Assembly: GCA_977006965.1 (NCBI GenBank)
Contig: OZ345353.1
Coordinates: 558,001-622,000 of the forward strand
Direction: 5' to 3'
Length of the DNA stretch: 64,000 nucleotides
Origin: Phymatolithon calcareum
Taxonomy: Eukaryota; Rhodophyta; Florideophyceae; Hapalidiales
A model generated the notes under the pieces. It saw only the letters and a list, made by a program, of their open reading frames with translations. It was not told the origin of the DNA and made no database searches. How positions within the stretch are numbered: position 1 is the stretch's first letter; each line of letters begins with the position of its first letter. The position numbers and the translations under genes were made by a program. This document shows positions 21,446 through 29,776 of this stretch, in pieces.

Positions 21446-23563
21446 ATGATGTCGCCATGGAGCGGCCGGAGCGCACGTACCCGTATTCTGGCCGCGCTCC
21501 TACTCGGCGGAGGCACTACGTATGCCCTGACCCGTCTTCGTCGCGGACTTCGCGCCCTGCGCAAGGAACAGCGCGCTCTCGCCGATGCTGCAGGTCCGCT
21601 CGGCGCCGCGTCCAGTGCGCGCACTGTCCGGCGTTCTCTTCCGGCTGTCGATGCTCGTTTTGTACGTCGCTTAATTGCCATTCTGCGCGTCTGCATTCCG
21701 GGTCCTCTTTCCCATGAGGCCGGACTCGTGTTGTTGCAAGGCTTACTGCTGGGGTCGCGAACCATGCTATCAGACAGAATTGCGCGTCTTGAGGGATCCT
21801 GCGCGGAGGCCGTCACGGCGCTTAACTGGCCCGGGCTTCGATATTGTCTTGCCGCGTTTGCAGTCAATGCAGTGCCAGCTACGATCGTCAATTCTGCGTT
21901 AAAGGCAATGCAGGTGGCATTGTCGTTGGCTTTCAGAAAGCGGTTGACGACTTATCTACATCGATTGTATATGACTCATAGAGCATACTACTCGGCAAGT
22001 GCGCTCGGTGGGCTGGGGCACGCGGACCAGCGTCTGACGGATGACGTTGAGAAATTTTGTGAAACTCTTTCCGAGTTGTACTCGCACACTTTGAAACCTG
22101 CATTCGATATTATCGTATTTTCTCGAAGTCTCTCAAGAATCATCGGCTACAAGGGACAAGCTTGCCTCTACTTGTACTTTATCGTCATCGGCGCCTTTTT
22201 GCGACGCATCTCACCGCCTTTGCCCCGCATGACAGCCCAGTACTCTGCCCTTAGCGGTGCTTTTCGCACAGCTCACAGCCGCGTATCTGCATCGGCCGAG
22301 GAGGTTGCATTCCACGATCCCCCGGCAGGCCGCGCCGAAATGCGCGCCCTTAATGCTCGTCTCGACAATATGATTCGCCATTCTCGTTTGACGGCCATCC
22401 AGCGATTTGTGCAGCAATGTCTCGACGGATATCTCGTCAAGTATACGGCAAGTATTATCGGACTCACTGTGCATGCCCTCCCGTTATACTACAACCCGCC
22501 AACCAACACCAGTACAAACGTTCTCGCCGGCCAATACATCAACTCTATGCGGCTCATGATGCAGGCATCCTCCGCCATGGGCGAGCTTGTTCTCGTCTAC
22601 AAACGTGTCTACTCCCTCGCCGGTCACACTGCTCGTGTCTCGGAGCTCATCGAGCAGGTACGTGAGCTTGGCAAACCGCAGGGTCACCTTCACGCTTTTC
22701 GCCGCGTGCAGAATCGCGTACGTTACCCGGGCATGGAGGACGAGATGGATTCACCTGGCAAAGATCCTGCGAAGCGGATGTTAATGCCGGTAGATTCCAT
22801 ATCTTCTCTCGCCGCCATCGCGCCAGCCACCCGTAAATGTGGCCCCTCAATCAAACTTGAACGTGTCTCCATGTGGTCGCCGGACGGAACGATGCTGGTG
22901 CGCGACCTCGATGTGACTGTTCTGCGCGGTACCAGCGTGATTATTCTGGGTCCCAATGGAAGCGGTAAGTCAAGTATTTTGCGTATGCTTGCCGGGCTCT
23001 GGCCGCTTCAAGCCGGGACTGTTTGGATGCCGCCGCGTGAGGAACTGTTTTTCCTCTCTCAACGTTCCTACATGTATTCGGGATCTTTAGCGGAACAGCT
23101 GATGTACCCGAATCTGCCGGACGTTGTCGTCGGCGAATCCGTGAAATTTGACGAGGTTCTTGCAAAGGACGTGCTTCAGAAAGTGGAGCTTTCCGGGCTC
23201 ATAACCCGCTGTGGCGGTTTTCATGGCGCCCTGGCCTGGGATGACACTTTGAGTGGAGGCGAGCGGAATCGTCTCGCTGTTGCTCGATTGTTGTATCACG
23301 CTCCCAAGTTTGCAATTCTTGACGAATGTACTGCAAGCGTGTCGGCCGATGGAGAGGTCGTGCTGTACCGAGCCATGGCGGACGCGGGCATCACGTTGCT
23401 GTCAGTGGCTCATCGGAAGGCAGTCATGGAGTTTCACCAGGCGGCTATCGTCTTTGATGGGGATGGTCAGTGGGAGTTTAAAGAGCTTGATAACTTGCCG
23501 CTCAGTAATACAGAGCAAGAGCAAACGGTGACGGATGATAAGGAGAGTGTAACATCTACTTAG
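21446..23563 (+). CDS. ABC half-transporter, subfamily D (peroxisomal type)
   Basis: A single-exon protein of 705 residues from tandem ATGs at 21446/21449 (MMSPWSGRSARTRIL); codons upstream in the frame lack ATG. It has an N-terminal ABC_membrane_2 domain with several hydrophobic segments and the subfamily D loop EEVAFHDPPAGRAEMRAL, matching the EE.AFY.G...E motif. The nucleotide-binding domain has Walker A GPNGSGKSS (from G502, K508), signature LSGGE (602-606), Walker B FAILDE (D626-E627) and the H-loop SVAHR. Half-transporters of this group dimerise in the peroxisomal membrane and import very-long-chain or CoA-activated fatty acids. All catalytic residues are present. Substrate is inferred from the family. 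Confidence 0.88.
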   Translation: MMSPWSGRSARTRILAALLLGGGTTYALTRLRRGLRALRKEQRALADAAGPLGAASSARTVRRSLPAVDARFVRRLIAILRVCIPGPLSHEAGLVLLQGLLLGSRTMLSDRIARLEGSCAEAVTALNWPGLRYCLAAFAVNAVPATIVNSALKAMQVALSLAFRKRLTTYLHRLYMTHRAYYSASALGGLGHADQRLTDDVEKFCETLSELYSHTLKPAFDIIVFSRSLSRIIGYKGQACLYLYFIVIGAFLRRISPPLPRMTAQYSALSGAFRTAHSRVSASAEEVAFHDPPAGRAEMRALNARLDNMIRHSRLTAIQRFVQQCLDGYLVKYTASIIGLTVHALPLYYNPPTNTSTNVLAGQYINSMRLMMQASSAMGELVLVYKRVYSLAGHTARVSELIEQVRELGKPQGHLHAFRRVQNRVRYPGMEDEMDSPGKDPAKRMLMPVDSISSLAAIAPATRKCGPSIKLERVSMWSPDGTMLVRDLDVTVLRGTSVIILGPNGSGKSSILRMLAGLWPLQAGTVWMPPREELFFLSQRSYMYSGSLAEQLMYPNLPDVVVGESVKFDEVLAKDVLQKVELSGLITRCGGFHGALAWDDTLSGGERNRLAVARLLYHAPKFAILDECTASVSADGEVVLYRAMADAGITLLSVAHRKAVMEFHQAAIVFDGDGQWEFKELDNLPLSNTEQEQTVTDDKESVTST

Positions 23564-24198
23564 TTTGCGTACGGTAGTTCAACATATGATCGGTTTATTC
23601 CATACGGGTTTTTGTCTTCAATCGTCTTTCATAGATGTGCGGGGCACATTTTTGTAAAGTTGCGCTTTCTTCAAGCACCAGGGCTGTTAATTGTGATTGG
23701 CCTTCTTGTTAAGGGATGGCAATGATTTGCAAGTCGTGACTTGTTGGCCCCTTTGTCAAATAGATGCGTTTGTTCTTTTGCAAAGAGTGATGTGAAATGG
23801 ATTGTGTCAAGCTGACGATCCACCCTCTCGTGGCCTCCAGGGCCATTGTCCCCACTATTGGGCAGGCAGGCGTACTAGGTCTGCCCACCCCTCGACAATG
23901 TCCCACTTGGTCAATGATGTGCGTTGGTTCGACGAGGATTTCTTTTGTGCCCTTGGCAGGAAGTGCGGTGTCTTTGAATATCTGAATATTTTGACCTCTT
24001 TTGATGGCCCGCTGCACAAGAGCGCTTTGCATTTAGTCGGTTACATTCCCTGAAATTGTTCTTGCCGTCGCGGGCAGCATCCATACCCAACGGCTGGGAA
24101 AGCTCCAGTGCAGGGCTCCTCCATCTACGGTCCTCTTCTCCACTAGGTGGACTAAGTACGCAAACCTACTGCTCAGGCTTGATATATTCATTCGATCA
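23564..24198. other. Spacer between ABC transporter and lipase genes
   Basis: About 635 bp holding the ABC transporter 3' UTR and the lipase promoter. No ORF here has a convincing protein character on either strand. Confidence 0.5.
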
Positions 24199-26664
24199 AT
24201 GGGTCATGACCCACGCCACAAGTTCCAACTTGACGAAGACTTCAATGACAATATCCTCGACGAATCACCGGAATGTTTCGAGGAATCCAGTGTTGTAAAA
24301 TCCGTCCGGTTTCCTAAGCGAGTCCAAAGCACACAACGATTTTTGGCACTGAACGGCGATGACAGCGAAGAGTTTTCGGTTGTGTCCGAAGATGAGATCT
24401 ACTCCAATCCCAGCAGCGGCTTCTCGCGCAGAAATGAGCATGCGGTTTCAATTAACCTCAACGCCCGAAACTATACCAAGCTCGAGGTCATCAAAGCGCA
24501 CGAAATTACTAAGCTTCTACTTTGGATTCACGGCGTCATTGCTTTCGCTGTCCTGTTTTGTATCGTACTCATCATTTTGGCCAATACCGTTTTTATGGAA
24601 ATTCCCAGCACTGACGCGAACAATCAAGCACTAGAAGGAATTGCAGCCAGATACTACTACCTCCCAAGAGCATTCGAGCTCATCTTTGCCATCGGTAACC
24701 TCGTGTGCTTCGCCTGCGTAACATCCCTGGCAGTTGTTTACACCCGACGAATTTCATTCTTGCGAAGAAAGGACAGAACACATGAACAAGTTTGGGTCAT
24801 TATGCTCACCATTGCGGCCGCGTTGTACATGAACCCTTTCGAAAACATTGTTCGTCTGCTCGAGAAGATCGACATTGAAGCTCAAAAGGCTCTGGCATAC
24901 AAGGAACTGGCTCTCTTTTATGACAGCATTAAGGACGCGGCTTTTTCGGCGAGTACACTCTTCTATGTTTGGGCTTCCGTGCACTCGTACAGAATTTTGG
25001 ACGGGAGACTTGGGATCCGATTTTACATACCGAAAGTAGTTGTGGTGCTACTTTATGTCCTTCTTAAGATTATTGCATATTGGAAGTCTCGCATTTACTT
25101 CGCCGAAATGCCCTTTGCCTCCTTTGTTGGCATGGTTTACTTATTCCGGATTCTTGGAGAATGGAGGCGGTCATCAGTGTTGTGGGTCACGTTTATTACT
25201 CTCTACGAGATCGCGCTGGTTGGCGGTATCATCTTCGACATTCGAGTGACCGGGAAGTTTTTGAAGACCAAAGATTACATGAAGTATCGCACCAAGCAGA
25301 TCGGATTTCGATTTTTCGTCTATCACAACTTTACGTTCTACATTCTGTTCTGGTTGTGTTACATAATGCTTCTGCTTGCACTTCCTCCCGGCGCACAAAT
25401 AGCAACGCAGAGAGTTCTTAACATTGTGTACGTCGAAGTTCAATATGTCCCTCTGGGATTGTACGTATTTTACTTGTCGTACATCACAATTGAGGCGTAT
25501 GCCAACCTACCTGCTGACGCTATTGGTCTGCGCGGATGGTTAAACCCTCAGGCACCAAGAATCGATTCTGATGTGGAGCCGATTATGTATCGGAAGAGGG
25601 AGCCAAAGACTCTGAATACTGCAGCGAATGTAATGATCATGGAAACGACGGCAATGCTCTTTAACTTTTCTTGGTTTGCTTACTACTACAACACACCAAA
25701 AATGAACGGACTTAAAGACCCTTGTGCGACAAACTTTGAGTATAACATCGTGGAAATGATATCTTGCGAGCAAACTGATACCCATGCTCTGGTTGTCGAT
25801 GGCTCTGACAGAATCATTGTTTCCTTCCAGGGTACAAAAAGCCGAAAAAATCTGATGACTGACATGAACGCTTTCTACGCAAAGCTAAATCGAGTGCTAC
25901 CTACATGGGAATGGAGCAAGAGTGCCAAGATACACCGTGGATTTGCAGAGGCATACCTCAGTGTCTCAGACCGCGTGATACACAGCATCAGGGGGCAATA
26001 TGAGTATAACCCTCGACCAATTTACTTGACAGGCCATAGTCTTGGAGGGGCTCTTGCAACAATTTGTGCCCTCGATTGTATGGCGAACTTGGACTTGGGC
26101 TCAAATGACATGGTCGTAACAACATTCGGAACACCGAGAGTGGGTAACTCTTCATTTCGAAAAGTTTATAACGATCATGTACCGACCCATTGGCGCGTTG
26201 TCCTGGCACCAGACCTTGTTCCAAACCTACCCAAGGTCGGCTATACACACGTGGGCAAGAAAGTTTTACTTACGGCGGCTGGAGACCTCTTCATAGATCC
26301 AAATTCGATGGAACTATCTTTGTGGGGGGTCCAAGCGCAGTCACTGATATATCACCGCAAGTCAGCATATCTGTTGGCAATGAGGGCGTGGTGTAAACGA
26401 CACGACAGAGGGTCGTACACGCCGCCTTTTTGGAATTGGCCGTTCACAGAAGATGATAGCCGAAGATTTCCTGATGCTCAAGCGAAGATCGCAGCAACTT
26501 ATGAAGAAAACGCGGACACCGGATTACGAATCCTTCACCAAGATGCAATGATTGACGCTCTGGATATGAAGGAACTAGCACCTGGGCCTCACCGGGCTCT
26601 ATACAACTGGGAACGGCTCTCGCGAAGGGTACTTCTCCAACGGAAGCTGGTGGCAGCAAGGTGA
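24199..26664 (+). CDS. Multi-TM protein fused to class 3 lipase
   Basis: An 821-residue single-exon protein starting at ATG 24199 (MGHDPRHKFQLDED). Residues 1-100 are acidic and soluble. Residues about 106-430 contain eight or nine hydrophobic segments (for example 106-131, 158-181, 277-294, 327-346, 377-396 and 408-430). The C-terminal half is an alpha/beta-hydrolase of the lipase_3 family: SFQGTKSRKNLMTD near the oxyanion region, nucleophile elbow GHSLGGA (Ser614), Asp672 in APDLVPNLP, and His719 in IYHRKSAYL as the likely triad. It should hydrolyse glycerolipids at a membrane. Fusion of a receptor-like multi-span domain to lipase_3 occurs in algae and other protists. Substrate and compartment are unknown. 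Confidence 0.85.
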   Translation: MGHDPRHKFQLDEDFNDNILDESPECFEESSVVKSVRFPKRVQSTQRFLALNGDDSEEFSVVSEDEIYSNPSSGFSRRNEHAVSINLNARNYTKLEVIKAHEITKLLLWIHGVIAFAVLFCIVLIILANTVFMEIPSTDANNQALEGIAARYYYLPRAFELIFAIGNLVCFACVTSLAVVYTRRISFLRRKDRTHEQVWVIMLTIAAALYMNPFENIVRLLEKIDIEAQKALAYKELALFYDSIKDAAFSASTLFYVWASVHSYRILDGRLGIRFYIPKVVVVLLYVLLKIIAYWKSRIYFAEMPFASFVGMVYLFRILGEWRRSSVLWVTFITLYEIALVGGIIFDIRVTGKFLKTKDYMKYRTKQIGFRFFVYHNFTFYILFWLCYIMLLLALPPGAQIATQRVLNIVYVEVQYVPLGLYVFYLSYITIEAYANLPADAIGLRGWLNPQAPRIDSDVEPIMYRKREPKTLNTAANVMIMETTAMLFNFSWFAYYYNTPKMNGLKDPCATNFEYNIVEMISCEQTDTHALVVDGSDRIIVSFQGTKSRKNLMTDMNAFYAKLNRVLPTWEWSKSAKIHRGFAEAYLSVSDRVIHSIRGQYEYNPRPIYLTGHSLGGALATICALDCMANLDLGSNDMVVTTFGTPRVGNSSFRKVYNDHVPTHWRVVLAPDLVPNLPKVGYTHVGKKVLLTAAGDLFIDPNSMELSLWGVQAQSLIYHRKSAYLLAMRAWCKRHDRGSYTPPFWNWPFTEDDSRRFPDAQAKIAATYEENADTGLRILHQDAMIDALDMKELAPGPHRALYNWERLSRRVLLQRKLVAAR

Positions 26665-28205
26665 TGCAGCTTTCAGATATTCGTATTATGTACAAGAACA
26701 TTGAGCCACAAGCTGCAGCTCAGAAATAAAAAGTATTGTATCTTCTGACAGAACAACATTGCGGTAAAAGCTATTGCAATTACTTGTCGAGTGACTTTCC
26801 TTACGTCCCGGCATGTAGATAGACGTCTTGCCGATTGACTTATTGTATGTACTGTATTCCGTATCTACGCAATGCACAATTCTTAGACTGGGGGTCGTAG
26901 CGCTTCGATGGCCTAGTAGGCTTCTCGATTCAATTGACTCCAGTGCCATAGGAAAAACAGCTTGTACATCAAGGTTGGGTCCGTCGCTAGCGACCGATCC
27001 CGGTCTGGCTTGGTACGCTGCAGAAGAAAACTTGGCGTTGTGCTGACCCCAATTTTGGCACAGTGGTCAATGACAATGCTGGAAGGCACGGGAGAAAATT
27101 GTGCTCAAATTATCATAACCGAGCATCCGGTTGCCTGCCAACGTCGGCAGAGTAGTGACGGCATACCGCTGCGCAAGGAGTGTGACACAAAGCCGCCGAA
27201 ACGCATTTCGGCGACCTGGATGTTCCTCGCCTGAGCTCCAGGAAAACCTAAGCCTAAGTTAACCTCTGGGCAGGAGGGAAGTATCATAGCTCACAGTCCG
27301 CGTCCACGAGCAATCCCAACTCTTCGTTTTCTCCCCAGCACACGTGCCGTACGGTGCTTAGATATTCGCGGGCGTTCCAGGTATGTCGGTCAGCTTCCGG
27401 GACTCACAGCCATGTAAAAGGATATACCTCCTGAGCGCCACTTGCGGGATACCCTCCTTTGCAGCAACTGAGGGGTGCATGTGCCGCTCGCGGTTGCACG
27501 TATCAGAGGATAGGAACACCTACGGCTCGCCAATGTCTAGTCCTTAAATTGTAGTCTAACATAAACGTTTTCTTTAACGATTTCTTATACCGCTCAAAAT
27601 CAACGTGATGCGCGATCAATATTCGCCTCTATCATAGAGGCGAATATTGATCACGACTCCGCTACCCATAAGGGCATTGCATGGTTGGCTTCTCAACAAT
27701 GACTTTGCGTGTTTTGCGGGCACTAAAACCGCACTCCATTGCAGTAATTTCAATCAGTTTTTCAACCTTGTATGCCTGGACATTCGGGAACGGCATCGGT
27801 TTAAGCGTGGTTACAGCTCAGTCTTGTGAACAGCATATGATCGCCATCGCTGAGGGGCACGCAGAAAAGGTTATGATTACTCGTTGCAGAAAGGGCAGAT
27901 GACCTGGTGAGGTCGCGAGACCTCCAATCGTTAGCACTATTTCTGGGCGGTGAATATTACGCCTAGTAGGCGCGGTTACCAAAACTTAAAGGCCTGCGTG
28001 CGCCGTGATGGACTTGTGGCGACAGTGTTACTCTTTAAGGGATGCAATTGCTCGCCATGTCTCCTGGTCAATGCACACTTGGCACGTGTGTCTAGCCCTC
28101 GGGCATAGGTCTCATCGTCTAATAGCCTAAGCGAACGAAGGAGACAATTGTTGAGAAGACACCATATTGTGGCCCTGCTTTCACGCACCCAACACTGCGG
28201 AAAAG
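26665..28205. other. Gene-poor spacer with one long hairpin
   Basis: About 1.5 kb between the lipase and sulfotransferase genes. ORFs are short and unconvincing. The only structure I see is the inverted repeat at 27614-27652. Confidence 0.45.
27614..27652. repeat. Perfect 18-bp inverted repeat, 3-nt loop
   Basis: GATCAATATTCGCCTCTA, then TCA, then its exact reverse complement. It lies about 550 bp upstream of the sulfotransferase start, in non-coding sequence, with no T-run after it. Confidence 0.9.
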
Positions 28206-28946
28206 ATGAGGGCAATGTTATGGGCGCACCCGCGTTCACGGAGCACAGCCTTTGAACGTGCATTTATTGAACGCAGAGACTGCGTCGTTCTCCATGAGCC
28301 CTTTTCAAAGGTGTTTTACCATGGTGCCGACGAGATTCCTCTCATCTCCGCAGTGTCCGACCCAATGACGTTTGCCACATCCCCTCTTCTTCATGACGTA
28401 CGTTACAAGCCCGCGAAGGCAATTCACAGTATCGTGAAGGACATGCCGGCGCACGCCAACTACCCCGATAGTTACATCAAGTCATTTACGCATCATGTAC
28501 TACTTGTTCGTAAACCGGGGCCGAGTATACGGAGTTTTTTCAAGGTGGACCCAAACTTCGATGCAAAGGAGGCGGGGTACGTTGAAATGCTCGATGTAGC
28601 TCGTCGTCTACAAAAGCTCGATCTGAAAATGGTCATCATTGAAGCGGACCGGTTTGCAGCCGCGCCGAAAAAAGTGATGACGGTGTTGTGCGACTTTCTT
28701 GGGATTGCTTACATGAAGCAGATGGTGGAATGGGAGGAAAGGTCTGAGATTCCTGCTTGGGATATGTGGTCCAAGTTCCATACGGAGGCGCTAGGGGCTA
28801 AAACGATTACGGCGAGCACAGAGAGTACTTATGAGGCCGGGAAGCAAACGGTTGAGCTTCCGAAGCAGTACTTAGAGCTCGTCGAGAAGATGGAGCCGAT
28901 ATACAATGAAATCCTAAGCATGGCCGGGCTTGCACAGCAGGACTAG
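28206..28946 (+). CDS. Sulfotransferase-like P-loop protein
   Basis: 246 residues, single exon, starting at ATG 28206 (MRAMLWAHPRSRSTAFERAF). The start of the protein is the PAPS-binding 5'-phosphosulfate loop: AHPRSRST (residues 7-14), followed by HEPFSKVFYHG. The second signature, HHVLLVRKPGPSIRSFFK (about 97-113), matches the 3'-phosphate-binding segment. The C-terminal half (VEWEERSEIPAWDMW) resembles bacterial-like sulfotransferase-family proteins found in algae, cnidarians and bacteria. It would transfer sulfate from PAPS to an unknown acceptor; red algae make abundant sulfated galactans, but small proteins of this type usually act on small molecules. No signal peptide or transmembrane anchor is seen, which argues against a Golgi carrageenan sulfotransferase. 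Confidence 0.75.
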   Translation: MRAMLWAHPRSRSTAFERAFIERRDCVVLHEPFSKVFYHGADEIPLISAVSDPMTFATSPLLHDVRYKPAKAIHSIVKDMPAHANYPDSYIKSFTHHVLLVRKPGPSIRSFFKVDPNFDAKEAGYVEMLDVARRLQKLDLKMVIIEADRFAAAPKKVMTVLCDFLGIAYMKQMVEWEERSEIPAWDMWSKFHTEALGAKTITASTESTYEAGKQTVELPKQYLELVEKMEPIYNEILSMAGLAQQD

Positions 28947-29329
28947 CACCGTTTGGGCGGGGGAAGAGCGAAGCGCATATGGAGGCGTCAGAGCGCCTGG
29001 ACGGCGGAGTGGCACTGAAAGTCGGAGGCAAGCGCGGTTGGGCAGCTTACATCAGATCTGGGAGATTGCTGATAGGGTAACCTCGGGGCATGTCTGCGGA
29101 ACAAGAGAGTCCAAAGTCATGAGGCAAGCTGAGGGCGGGGTTTTCCGGTGCGTACGTCTCTAGAAATGAAGGAAATGAGAATTTTCGCAGAAAAATTGTT
29201 CCAGTTCACGCACGGCGGTACTTCACGCCATTGAGGATTGTTCATATCAGAGCGGCAAAGTTGAAAAAACGCCCTATTTATTCCACCTATATTGCCAACG
29301 TTGAAACTATACGGAACCCCTTCAAGGCA
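28947..29329. other. Spacer between convergent genes
   Basis: Lies between the sulfotransferase stop and the decayed tail of the Sel1 GTPase gene, which points toward it. No gene seen. Confidence 0.45.
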
Positions 29330-29776
29330 CTGCCGGCAATGCGTCCACATCAGCACCTTCATCAATCGTCGCCCTGCTCTCCACATGAGCTGCGCGAACA
29401 AGGTCTCCCTGTACGCCACTAGCGCCAGTTTGACGTAACCCTGCCAGATTGTACGTTGCCCTCAGATTGCCACCTTTTTCAACGGCCCGATTGTACAGCT
29501 CAGCTGCACGAACCAGGTCAGCCGGTACCCCATCTGCGCAATCTGTTAGCAAAATTGCGAGGCTGCATACACATTGCCGCCTTCTTCAACAGCCCGGTTG
29601 TGCAATTCAACTGCGCGAACCAGATCTGCCGGCACGCCCTCTGCGCCATCTTATAGTAACAATGCGGGGTTGACCATTGCATCCACATCGCCGCCTTTTT
29701 CAATAGCCCGGTTGAGTAGCTCAACTGCGCGAACCGGATCTGCCGGTTCGCCATCTGCGCCATTGCCATCACATGG
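29330..29776 (-). pseudogene. Decayed 3' extension of Sel1 repeats
   Basis: Downstream of the GTPase stop the minus strand still encodes Sel1-like units, but in changing frames and with stops. Examples are ADGEPADPVRAVELLNRAIE, EGVPADLVRAVELHNRAVEE and DGVPADLVRAAELYNRAVEK. The last open piece (29552-29322) ends RAAHVESRATIDEGADVDAL. The units are clearly more diverged than those inside the GTPase gene. Either the gene was once longer by about four repeats and lost its end, or an older array is being trimmed. Confidence 0.75.
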
